64,000 nt of DNA from Argopecten irradians (taxonomy: Eukaryota; Mollusca; Bivalvia; Pectinida; Pectinidae): NCBI RefSeq assembly GCF_041381155.1, contig NC_091137.1:15247765-15311764 (forward strand). Reading direction: 5' to 3'. The translations under genes and the position numbers were made by a program. Shown here piece by piece: positions 50,963 to 60,851 of this stretch (position 1 is its first letter; each line of letters starts with the position of its first letter). The notes below the pieces were generated by a model, which ran no database searches, was not told the DNA's origin, and saw only the letters and a list, made by a program, of their open reading frames with translations.

Positions 50963-53900
50963 ATGTCGAAAGTGTATGTGGTACTGGGAGTTGACTCGGC
51001 TGTAGGGGCAGCTGTAGCCTTCTACCTGTCCAAAGTAGCAACAGTGAAAGGCGTTCCTCTTGGGAGTCCTAGAGGGAAAGGGGAGGTAGACCCTCCGCCG
51101 GGAGTGGCAGTACATCGATGTGCACCACATGATGTTGGTTCTATGGAACATATCTTAAGAGGATGTGATGGTTGTTTTGTATTTACGCTATCCGACTTTA
51201 GGAACGACCCCAGTAGTTTTATGGTGACCGAGGTAGAATACGGGAGGACAATAGCCACTGCTAGTAATAAGGCACGTGTTCCCCACGTGATCTACTGTAC
51301 AGAGCCTCACACAGGCGATATACAGGGAATCGGTGCTCGTCACATGATCGCGAAAGCCGAGACGGAACAATGTTTCAGAGTGGCTGACGTCCCCCTCACC
51401 CTCATCACCCTCCCCCGGAGGTACGAGGATACTCTCGACTACATGGCACCGGAAAAGGTCGGCAGAGATTTCGTCTTCGGTAAGCCAAAAGCGTAAATGG
51501 TCGGCAGGGATTTCGTGTTAGGTACAATAAAAGCGTAAATGGTCGGCAGGGATTTCGTGTTGGGTACAACCAAAGCGTAAATGGTCGGCAGGGATTTCGT
51601 GTTTCGGTACGTCAAAAGCGTAAATGGTCGGCAGAGATTTCGTGTTCGGTAAGTCAAAAGCGTAAATGGTCGGCAGGGATTTCGTGTTCTGTAAGTCAAA
51701 AGCGTAAATGGTCGGCAGGGATTTCGTGTTCGGTACGTCAAAAGCGTAAATGGTCGGCAGGGATTTCGTGTTCTGTAAGTCAAACCGTAAATAGTCGGCA
51801 GGGATTTTGTGTACGGAAAGTCATAAGCGTAAATGGTTGACAGAGATTTCGTGTACGGAAAGTCATAAGCATAAATGGTCGCCTGGGATTTTGTGTACGG
51901 AAAGTCATAAGCATAAATGGTCGACAGGGATTTTGTGTTCGGTAAGTCAAAAGCATAAATGGTCGGCAGGGATTTCGTGTACGGAAAGTCATAAGCGTAA
52001 ATGTTCGACAGAGATTTCGTGTACGGAAAGTCATAAGCGTAAACGGTCGGCTGGGATTTCGTGTACGGAAAGTCATAAGCGTAAATGGTCGGAATGGATT
52101 GATTTCGTGTTCGGTAAGTCAAAAGCGTAAATGGTCGACAGGAATTTCGTGTACGGAAAGTCATAAGCATAAATGGTCGGCAGGGATTTCGTGTTTAGTA
52201 AGTCAAAAGCGTAAATGGTCGACAGGGATTTCGTGTACGGTCGTATACGGATTGTCATAAGCGTAAATGGTCGACAGGGATTTCGTGTACGGAAAGTCAT
52301 AAGCGTAAATGCTCGACAGGGATTTCGTGTACGAGAAGTCATAAGCGTAAATGGTCGACAGGGATTTCTAGTTCGTAAAGTCATCAGCATAAATTATCGT
52401 AAAAGTTTTCGTGTTCGGAAAGCCATCAGGGCAGGGATTTCGTGTTCAGTAAGTCACCAGCATCGTCAAGGATTTCTTGTTTGACGTAAAATTTCATGTT
52501 GTTTCTAAGGTCTACGTTTCATAAAAGGAGTACCTGTAATTGTTGCGCCGACTGAATTCAACTCATAGAGGCGCTGAAACAAATGACTCTTTCTTGTTTA
52601 ATGTAATTTTACACATTTTGTCTTTATTTCAGAACTCCCGATGGACACCGAAATTCCCCTGAACATGATCAGCGTCCTGGATTTAGGGCCCATTATAGAG
52701 AAAATCTTCAATGACAGGGCCAAATTCACGGACAAACGTGGGAACCGTGGTCCGATTAGTCTGTGTGGCAGTAAGGTATCCCGCCAGACGTTCGCTCAGT
52801 GTTTCTCCTATAACATAAACGCTCTCAAGTTCTTCGACAAACCCGTAAGTAAAATGATTATCAAATAGTATGTTAGGGGCTACATAACCAAGGAATTTCA
52901 ATGAACATGAGTTTTACCAAACACAGCGTTCTGCTAAACGCACACGTCCCTACTATAAGAGAAGGGAAATGACCACAGGGACCTGGCACGAAAATTTTTA
53001 ACCAAACAGTATACATATATATATTTATTACATAATTTGTTTACACCAATCTATATATGAAGAAATATAATATTTTCAACTATTACACCGACCGTTCAAT
53101 AAAACCTTGTTATATTGCACGGTTCGAAGTTATATTGCACGCTTCCATGGAAACGTTATATTGCACGGTTCGAAATGTTATATTGCACGGCTTTAGGAAC
53201 ACCTCGCTGTTGTAGTCTCGAATCAAGCACGTCATGTAGACGTTTACTGTACCGAGTAAAGGACGGACACGATGAATGTATTAGATCAAAAGGCTGCAAG
53301 CAGGTCTAATAATGTGAAAACAGACAATAAGACATCCAAACCGGAGTTACAACGTGACGTACGTAGGCTGTACGTCAATCTTCAATAGGATATTAAGGTT
53401 TTTTCCGTACGATACGGTGTTGTGATTTTGTTAAGTGATTGTCGTATTCGTTTTATAAAAAAAAAAATATTCAACTGAAAAACTGGTGATTATGTAATAA
53501 AACAAATATTCCATGGTTACTGTGCCCTAGTTCATAATATTTACCCCTCGGTGATGGTAATCAACAAATGTTATATTGCACTCGGCCTTTGGCCTCGTGC
53601 AATTTAACATTTGTTGATTACCATCACCTCGGGTTAAATATTATGAACTAGAGCACAATAAGCCATGAAATATTTGTATAATATATTATAGTATCATAGA
53701 TACAATGATATGTATATATGTATACAGTTAGTTTAAAAAAATCGTGCCAGGTCCCTGTGGAAATGACGAAGAATCGTGTCTTGGACACGGGAAACGTAAA
53801 CGCCCTCATATGTGATTTTGCATCGCCGTAAATCATGTCAAGGACGTATATGAGAAGGATAAGTGGGCAAAGACAGCGCAGGCGCTTTTGTGTTTGTGCA

Positions 53901-54659
53901 CTGACCGTGACGTTGGGCGACGACTGATTTCCTTTGATATCCGCCGCCGTAGCCTTTGATGTAGCATGGGGAGTGCGAGGGTTACCGTCTTACTTTCTGA
54001 AGCGTGCTGCCATTTCATGAGCGGTCGTATTTTTAAACGATAGTTTAAGACATTTCTTCTAAATCTTCCGTCTTTAAAGCAAGTTATAAACGTTGTGAAA
54101 TTTAATTTACTTTACATTGGTGTTTCGTTTGACTCGATAAGACAAGTATTTGTTGAGAAAAACGGTTTTTATTCCCGGTTCGTAAGCGTCTCGCGTGGTG
54201 TTTAGTAGTGTAAAGAGACAGACACGGAAATCCCTTCTCACTTATAAAATCCGTAAATCATGTCTTAGAAACCTCAATTTTAAATGTTTCTTGGAAATTG
54301 ATAGTGCATATATATATTATGCCTCGACTTAAAACTTCGATTTTTGTTTACATTGATGTTAATTTCCAATATGGTATAGAATGTTATGGGTTTGATTCCA
54401 GGTAACTCACGCAGCCTACCGCCAAGCCTCCCACACACACCCATGGAAGGAGGACTACGCAAACATGTTTCTATTCTTAATGCGCACGCGCTGGGATCAT
54501 ATGTACAGTGACAAAATAACGCGTGAGCTCAACCCCGATACCAGGTACTTTGAGGAATGGGTACAAGCAAACGCCCATGGACTTTATACAGTATTTACTG
54601 AGGTTAAACCCGAGGATAGACTTCGCTGGTGGTTTAATCAGATTTACAAAATGAAGTAG
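50963..54659 (+). CDS. NmrA-like family NAD(P)-binding protein (three coding exons, 328 aa)
   Basis: Exons 50,963-51,479, 52,633-52,844 and 54,402-54,659 join in phase 1 and phase 0 to give 328 residues. NmrA-like proteins are atypical short-chain dehydrogenases that bind NAD(P) and act as redox sensors rather than enzymes; human NMRAL1 is about 300 residues. The N-terminal Rossmann motif reads VVLGVDSAVGAAVAFYLSK, where the usual GxxGxxG is GxxSxxG, so the middle glycine is serine. Further family-like segments are IATASNKARVPHVIYCTEP, GARHMIAKAETE and the C-terminal WVQANAHGLYTVF. The first coding exon starts at an acceptor (TTTCAG, 50,953-50,958) four bases before the ATG, so a non-coding first exon lies upstream. 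Intron 1 is filled by a 42-bp array and intron 2 by two inserted elements. Confidence 0.85.
51458..52480 (+). repeat. 42-bp minisatellite built from the exon 1 donor junction of the NmrA-like gene
   Basis: The first unit is the end of exon 1 plus its donor: GGTCGGCAGAGATTTCGTCT, then TCGGTAAGCCAAAAGCGTAA. About 23 further units follow with only a few changes each. Several keep a consensus donor (TTCGGTAAGTC near 51,640, 51,940 and 52,110; CTGTAAGTC near 51,690 and 51,775). Others change it to GGAAAGTC or GGTACGTC. Each unit is 14 codons long, and in the exon 1 frame most carry a TAA in the AGCGTAAAT segment. Use of an inner donor would therefore add an early stop. The antisense 243-codon frame across the array is a repeat product. 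Confidence 0.95.
52973..53760. mobile_element. 788-bp TIR element with 6-bp target duplication, in NmrA-like intron 2
   Basis: The left end CCACAGGGACCTGGCACGA is mirrored by the right end TCGTGCCAGGTCCCTGTGG, and the similarity extends inward to GTATACATATATA. AAATGA flanks it on both sides (52,967-52,972 and 53,761-53,766), so this looks like a clean insertion. Internally TTATATTGCACGGTTCGAA recurs several times, followed by a large hairpin. No transposase is encoded, so it is non-autonomous; the superfamily is not certain. Confidence 0.85.
53503..53677. repeat. Near-perfect ~80-bp-arm hairpin inside the TIR element
   Basis: The arm containing TGATGGTAATCAACAAATG is mirrored by CATTTGTTGATTACCATCA around a centre at GGCCTTTGGCC (53,584-53,594). 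Outer parts (CCTAGTTCATAATATTTA with TAAATATTATGAACTAGAG) are also inverted. Only a few mismatches separate the arms, so an RNA read from this intron could form a long stable stem. Confidence 0.9.
53841..54259. repeat. Dispersed ~420-bp repeat, copy B (NmrA-like intron 2)
   Basis: It matches 23,691-24,126 in the same orientation, from GTATATGAGAAGGATAAGTG-like left sequence to CTCACTTATAAAATCC. It sits directly between the TIR element and the last exon. Confidence 0.8.
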
Positions 54660-55500
54660 GTCATCATGGCAACAGGAATACATAACAGTAAGACAATAAC
54701 TTCCTTGGAAGGAGTAAGGAGGACATTTACAGACCATTCAAAGTCAAGTCACCAAGCAGTACTGTTTAAAATCTGAAAAATGTGATACATCTACATGTAG
54801 CTCGGGTTATTCGTAATAGCATTGGTTTCTACACACGTTTGTACAAGACCGACAACTATACAGGAATCAATTGATATTTTATAGAGATGATACAATACTA
54901 CTCAGTGATAGAAACTATATCCTGGATACCACATGTTAAAATTATTCTCTTACTGTAGCAAATTCTGTGGAATCTTGGAATCATTTTGCATACCTGGAAG
55001 GTACCAAAATTCGGACAGCTACCGAGTTTTTTCTGGCGCAATGCGAACGGTAACATTGGTGTCGTCACTTTAAATGTTATTACATCTCAAGTGTAATGTC
55101 AGTATATTAACGCGGATTGCTGTCGGAAATTTTAAAATGCATAGAGGTCATGTCAGACGAATTTGTCTACGAAGGTTTGGGTCTTAGCAAATTAGCGCCA
55201 TAAATGATACGGGCATAGGATTTCCAGTGAGATCTCATGTAAAGCCAGTGCAGAATATGACACTTATGAAAGAGTTTTATGGACCCAAGTCATCATTATG
55301 TCATCATTGGATTTCAGTTTGTTTGTATATCTTGTGTTACATCAATGGAAGTAGGAATGATCACTTCCATTTCATAATTGATTTGCTTCTTTCTCAGCGT
55401 CAATGTTAGTCTACAATCATACTAAAGACTTTGCATACCAGTATTATGTTTTAATGTATAAATTTTATACTATACACGGGTACAGAAATAAAAACTTAAC
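54660..55500 (+). other. Probable 3' UTR of the NmrA-like gene
   Basis: It runs from the stop codon to a polyadenylation signal, AATAAA, at 55,487-55,492. No other gene is visible in it. Confidence 0.5.
55487..55492 (+). promoter_or_regulatory. Candidate polyadenylation signal AATAAA
   Basis: A canonical hexamer 828 bp past the NmrA-like stop codon, in an AT-rich context. Assigned by position only. Confidence 0.45.
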
Positions 55501-55770
55501 AGAAGCCTTCGAGTTGTTTTGGTATTTAAGTTGATGTCTGTAATGTGCCCTGTGGAAACAATTCCAATGGTCAATAGAAATACTATCTAGAAAATCACTT
55601 ACCACAGGCACATAACGTTGTGAAAAAAGACACCAATCACGTAAATACGTCTAGTAAATAATACTGCCGTTACAATTGTATGTCAATGCAAATCAGTTAC
55701 AGCTTAAAATACTGTTAGGAAGACACCTGAGAGGAGCATCATGCAATTACAATGTATGTATTGGATATAT

Positions 55771-56099
55771 GAATTGGATTGAGACACAGAGAAGAATTGG
55801 ATTGAGACACGGAGAAGAATTGGATTGAGACACAGAGAAGAATTGGATTGAGACACGGAGAAGAATTGGATTGAGACACGGAGAAGAATTGGATTGAGAC
55901 ACGGAGAAGAATTGGATGAAGAATTGGATTGAGACACAGAGAAGAATTGGATTGAGACACGGAGAAGAATTGGATTGAGACACGGAGAAGAATTGGATTG
56001 AGACACGGAGAAGAATTGGATTGAGACACAGAGAAGAATTGGATTGAGACATGGAGAAGTATTGGACTGAGACACAGAGAAGAATTGGATTGAGACACC
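55771..56099. repeat. 23-bp minisatellite, about 14 copies
   Basis: The unit GAAGAATTGGATTGAGACAC plus GGA (or AGA) repeats with one internal truncation near 55,915. Since 23 is not a multiple of three, all three minus-strand frames remain open and give similar Ser/Leu/Asn-rich peptides; none is a gene. A C run follows at about 56,131. Confidence 0.95.
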
Positions 56100-56199
56100 A
56101 AGAACACTTCCAAGACATTTCCAAGACTTTCCCCCCCCCCCCCCCCTATTTATTCGAAGCCAGTGGAAAGGGACAGAATGTGACAGACAAGCTACAGAT

Positions 56200-56879
56200 C
56201 ACACAAATCACAATCACACAATTTGGTGACATCTTTTAATCAATGACAGAACAAGAATTCTAACATACAATTCCAAAATTAAAAAGAATTCCCTGACGTA
56301 GTGTTGGCCAATCATGATGTATTCAGTATCTAGGCTGATTCCGGAAGTTAATTGCGCAGATGCCCAATATGTGAAACAGCTAATGTATCCGCGTTGACTG
56401 TTTAGACTACCTTACAATACACACTCAGACACTTGTTCATGCAAAAAATGGTGGTATGTTTTGTTGAAAATAACAAGGACTCAATGACTTTTTTGAACAT
56501 TTTGGTGCCAATTTCATAAACATTCCTAAAACATAGAATTCTACACAGGAAAGCATTGTAGAAGTTTATAGTTAGGATCCCCTTAACTTATTTAATGCTT
56601 CTCATTGAAGAATTTTATGTTATGGAATTCCTTAAAGTTTAGGAATTTTGATGGTTAAGATTATGAAGAAGATATTCAAAGCACTTTGTATGCTTTTCAA
56701 GGTGGTGAATTTCAAAAAGATCACCAAACTACTTGCACTACTAAATGTAACATATCTTAGTCATGATTATGCTAGTATTATTCCAGGCAAGTGTAAGGCC
56801 AATGCAGCTGGTGGAACTTGATAACTAGTATTATATAGCAAAACTGTTTGTACATTATAAATTATGTTTTAAATCTTAG
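56200..56879. other. AT-rich stretch with nothing recognised
   Basis: No exon or repeat could be supported. Confidence 0.35.
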
Positions 56880-57515
56880 GTGCCATGGAAACATTTTCAA
56901 AAAAAAAATCACATCGCTCCATAGGCTGCCCTTCCTTTACTTCCCCCCAAAGTTTCAGATGATTGCACCTGTGGAACTTGAACAGTTGAAAAAGTATATT
57001 TTAAGATGGAAACTTTGGCATCAATCCTACATCTTGGACTGACAAAAAAACAACCAATATTTGGGGAAAACCATAATCTTACTTGAAGAACTTGAAAAGA
57101 AATTTGAGATACTTCTTGTGCTGGAAAACTGTGATTGTCATGTTACAAAACAGCAGCGGCTGAAAAATAACAACACTGTACGAGTTGCTCTTCCTTTACA
57201 CTCCTACATTTTTTACCAATCATACCAGTGAAACTAAAGCAGAAGTTTCAAATATGTTTTTCAAAATGGCAGCAGTGGTGGCCATCTTTGATTTTAGACT
57301 AAGACAAATAACAACACCTGGACCATCTAGGGATTATTCCAGGCAAGTTTCTGCTCATTTCTACTTGTGGAATTTGAGAAGGTCTTGTATTGGAAAACAG
57401 TGCACAATCATGTTAAAAAAAAATATGTTGTAGAAGTTGTGCGAAGTGTAATATTTTTTCTGCTACAACAGTAGATACAGGTTATCCTGACCAGCCACGT
57501 TAGATGACCTTCATT
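56880..57515. repeat. Old decayed relative of the ~146-bp-unit composite element
   Basis: Fragments such as GTGGAACTTGA, CAAAATGGCAGCAGTGGTGG with CCATCTTTGATTTTAGAC, and GGATTATTCCAGGCAAG follow the order of parts seen in 1-230 and, inverted, in 34.3-35.4 kb. The right side, GGTTATCCTGACCAGCC, recalls the family's edge. Divergence is high. Confidence 0.45.
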
Positions 57516-58865
57516 TTGTGATACAGCACAACAACAAAATTTAACTTTAATTTATATAAGATATTTAATGATATAACAATTTTTGATTATAGTGAGTATT
57601 TTCTCATACACTGAAAATATGAACACTATTATAAAACACTAAACTATAGTGAATATGCACACTTAAAAATATAAATAAAATAAAATGCCATTTCTGAAAC
57701 ATTAACAACTAGTTTAAACAGAACATTTTTGTCAGTGTACCTTGAATAGCAGAAAACTTTTGTATTTTCATCAATTGGACTTTGACAATTATGAAGGTTA
57801 TAAGACTAACAGTATCACAATACTAAAAGTGTCACATTTTACTGAACTATAGTAAAACTCACTTAGAACAAACATGAAGATGTATATATAAAATTTCTGT
57901 ACAAGAAGTTTGTTGTATTGGTAGAAGGAATAGAAATAAACATTGTTTTAATTTTGTTATACATAACTTTGTTTTCAAACGACTCTGGCAAAAGGAACAG
58001 ACTTACTTTTATTTAGAAAATGCTGTAAACATACTTATCCTAGCGCTGCTGCTTTTCGTGCTGACTTTGAAGTGCGGAGTCATGTACAGCCCTAAATTTA
58101 GTTTTTTTTCTGTATTGAACCTATACAGTATATCATATGTATTAGTAAGCATACACTTTGCTGAAAACATTTAGATAAGGTGATGAGTGATTGGTTGAGT
58201 GTAAAATTGCTAATAAAATGAGGTGAACAGACGCAAGAATGTATTTGTTATACAAAAATATTTGTTGTATAAAAATTGCAGTACAAATAGTTATATAAGT
58301 AGCAGTTTGACACATATACAGTACATGTACATATTTTTGTCTATGGTACCGATACCGAGGTAGATGAACAATTACCGCTATTGTAATGAAAACTTTATCA
58401 CAGAACATGTACATTTACATTGTATTTTTGTACTTCTATGACTGACGCATTCAGTCTGTAGTTTAAAACCAGGAAAATACTTGTGTATGGTGAACTACAA
58501 TGTCATAAAATGCAAAATAATTAGAGAAGTCAGGTTTTTAATATGCAAACCATTTCATACGTTGATGAAGAAAGCTGCATTGTTTATTATATAAAATGGC
58601 TAGTATGTGTTTCAATAGTATTTAGTTAGCAGATATTTTTTATTACGTTCACTCAAGTCTGACTAGCAAACAAACAATAGACAATGACAATTTTCAGTCT
58701 TGCTAGACACATGTACAATGTTATACAATAATATGTGTGTTTTATGTAAAAACAACAGTCATGATCACTCATATCGGTTAACAAATGATCGAAAACAATG
58801 CCAGACATGCATCAGTTAACATATTAGCTTTTAGTCTTGAGTTAACAGCTTCAAATTGTTTATAT
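57516..58865. other. AT-rich stretch with nothing recognised
   Basis: Short frames only, with no domain, RNA or repeat structure. Confidence 0.35.
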
Positions 58866-58867
58866 AA

Positions 58868-59437
58868 CAAGAGGCCCAGAGGGCCTGTATCGCTCACCTG
58901 GTTTGTAATGCCTAGGAATGTTCTGAATACAAGTTCATTGTTTCTTTTCTGAATTCCCTTATTTGGCCCCACTCTTTCAGCTCCAGGGGGTCAAAGCCCA
59001 AATTTATACAAATTCTGTTAACCCCAAGGATGTTTCTAGGCCAAATTTGGTCACAATCCATGCAGAACTATATGACTATTAGCGATTTACAGGATTTACC
59101 TCTATTTCCCCTATTGGGCCCCGCCCCTCCTTCCCCCAGGGGGTCAGAGCCAAAATTTATACAAGTTCTGTTCCCCTTCTCCCAAGGATGTTTGTGGCCA
59201 AATTTGGTTACAATCCATGCAGAACTCTAGGACAAGTAGCATTTTATAGGATTCACCTTTATTTCCCCTATTGGGCCCCGCCCCTCCTGCCCCCGGGGGG
59301 TCAGAGCCAAAATTTATACAAGTTCTGTTCCCCTTCCCCCAAGGATGTTTGTGGCCAAATTTGGTTACAATCCATGCAGAACTCTATGACTAGTAGCGAT
59401 TTAAAGGAAATGTTGACGGACGGACCAGGTGAGCTAA
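58868..59437 (+). mobile_element. Composite TIR element, short copy of the 4.9 kb family
   Basis: The left edge ACAAGAGGCCCAGAGGGCCT with CTCACCTGG and the right edge CCAGGTGAGCTAACAAG match the 4,866-6,433 element. Only about three 157-bp units are present here against nine there, so copies differ by whole units. Confidence 0.85.
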
Positions 59438-60071
59438 CAAGAATTATTAAAAATAAGCCTACCATGATCAGTAGTAAACAAAACATTTCTAGATTTAATT
59501 TGCCGTTGTAAGCTGTTCACGACTCACTGACCAGGTTAATTAGTTACATGATTTTGGTTGTAATCACGCATGAGGTAATGATCAATTATATACTATCAAA
59601 AGTGGTCATCATATGGAATTTAGCTACCAATATACTAAGACATATATTTATAAATATCGGAATTGGACAATGCCGTAATTTAGCGAGATGGTTGGTTATT
59701 CCCTAAAACTCTAGCGCCAATACCTTATATTATAACTTTTGTTTTGTACAACAGTTTCTTAAATTGCTGCTGTTTATTTCAATGTTAAATTTACCGATTG
59801 ACCGGTTACTCGGTCGGAAGATTTTCGGAGTAACCTGTTAGCAAACTCTGACCCGTTTGACAACCCTAGTTTTAATTCTTTACACTGGTAACTCTAGATA
59901 AAAAAAACCTAAGCAAAAATTGCTAAAACCTTTCTTTTTTCTTTAGCAAAAAAGAAACATTTTTAGCAGAACGCACCTAGTGCCCGACAAAATTACTAAA
60001 AATATGAGTGATTTCTACAATAGCATGTAGAGCAAAATTTGAGATGCTTTTAATTGCTAAAAGTAAGCAAA
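59438..60071. other. AT-rich spacer
   Basis: No feature supported. Confidence 0.35.
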
Positions 60072-60480
60072 ACAAGAGCCCCATGGGTCTTAACAGTCAC
60101 ATGAGTTTGTTTAGAATGAAACAAAGACATATAAATACTAATATACTGGCCCTTGAAGTCGGTCAGATTTTATAAACTTGACTTTTTAATCTAAGAAGAG
60201 TATTTACTTCATCAAACCTGTGAACTCAGAAATGTTTTTGAAATTTTAAGTAATTTTGACCCTGTTTGGCCCCGTCCCGCTGGTCCCCTAGGGGATCAGC
60301 GAGGACTGATATGGATGTTAAAATAATATATCTCAGGCTAATAATTCTAATCAAGTTTGACTCGTTTCCTATGAAAATTGTGCAAATAATGTTCATAAAT
60401 GTGTTTTTCATATATAAACTGAAGTAAACTTGACCCCCTCCCCAGGGGGAAATGTGAGACCCCAGGGTCATATAATTCAC
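60072..60480. mobile_element. Possible third composite-element family, one end visible
   Basis: It starts CAAGAGCCCCATGGGTCTTA then ACAGTCACATGAG, parallel in design to the GAGGCCCAGAGGGCC families (a short palindrome followed by a CACNTGAG end). The interior has CCCCTAGGGGATCAG. A matching right end was not identified. Confidence 0.4.
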
Positions 60481-60739
60481 TTGTCTTCCATTAGCAAAAT
60501 GCCCAAAATGCTATCCAAAGTGTGAGCACAGCTTTATATATGATATTTCTTTCTAAGTGAGTTTGTTATATTTAAAATTTATTGTAAAGGTGTATTCAAC
60601 TTATACATTATCGGTTGTTAAATGAACAAAACCTTGAACATAAAGCATATAAAATATGCAATGAGTAAAATTCTGGTCATGGAAAATACAAGATAAAAGG
60701 AAAGAAATCAAAATCTCTATCAAACCTGTTAAGTCTTTT

Positions 60740-60745
60740 TTTATT
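60740..60745 (-). promoter_or_regulatory. Candidate polyadenylation signal of the Schlafen-like gene
   Basis: TTTATT on the plus strand is AATAAA on the gene's strand, about 110 bp past its stop codon. Assigned by position. Confidence 0.4.
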
Positions 60746-60851
60746 TTGGTCAGGAATATTTCCTGTTTCCATCAAGATCACTTGTAAGGGAGATAACTGT
60801 ATAATGCTGAAAAGGTAACATGTTTTTCTACTGCAGAAAACCTGAAGCTGT

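Noticed and set aside
51439-52390. Minus-strand frames of 105-243 codons with repeated TIYAYDFPYTKSL
   Set aside because: They are antisense to the 42-bp array; openness follows from a unit length divisible by three.
55704-56124. Three overlapping minus-strand frames of about 124 codons
   Set aside because: All three frames of a 23-bp array are open and give nearly the same Ser/Leu/Asn-rich peptide, the signature of a repeat rather than a gene.
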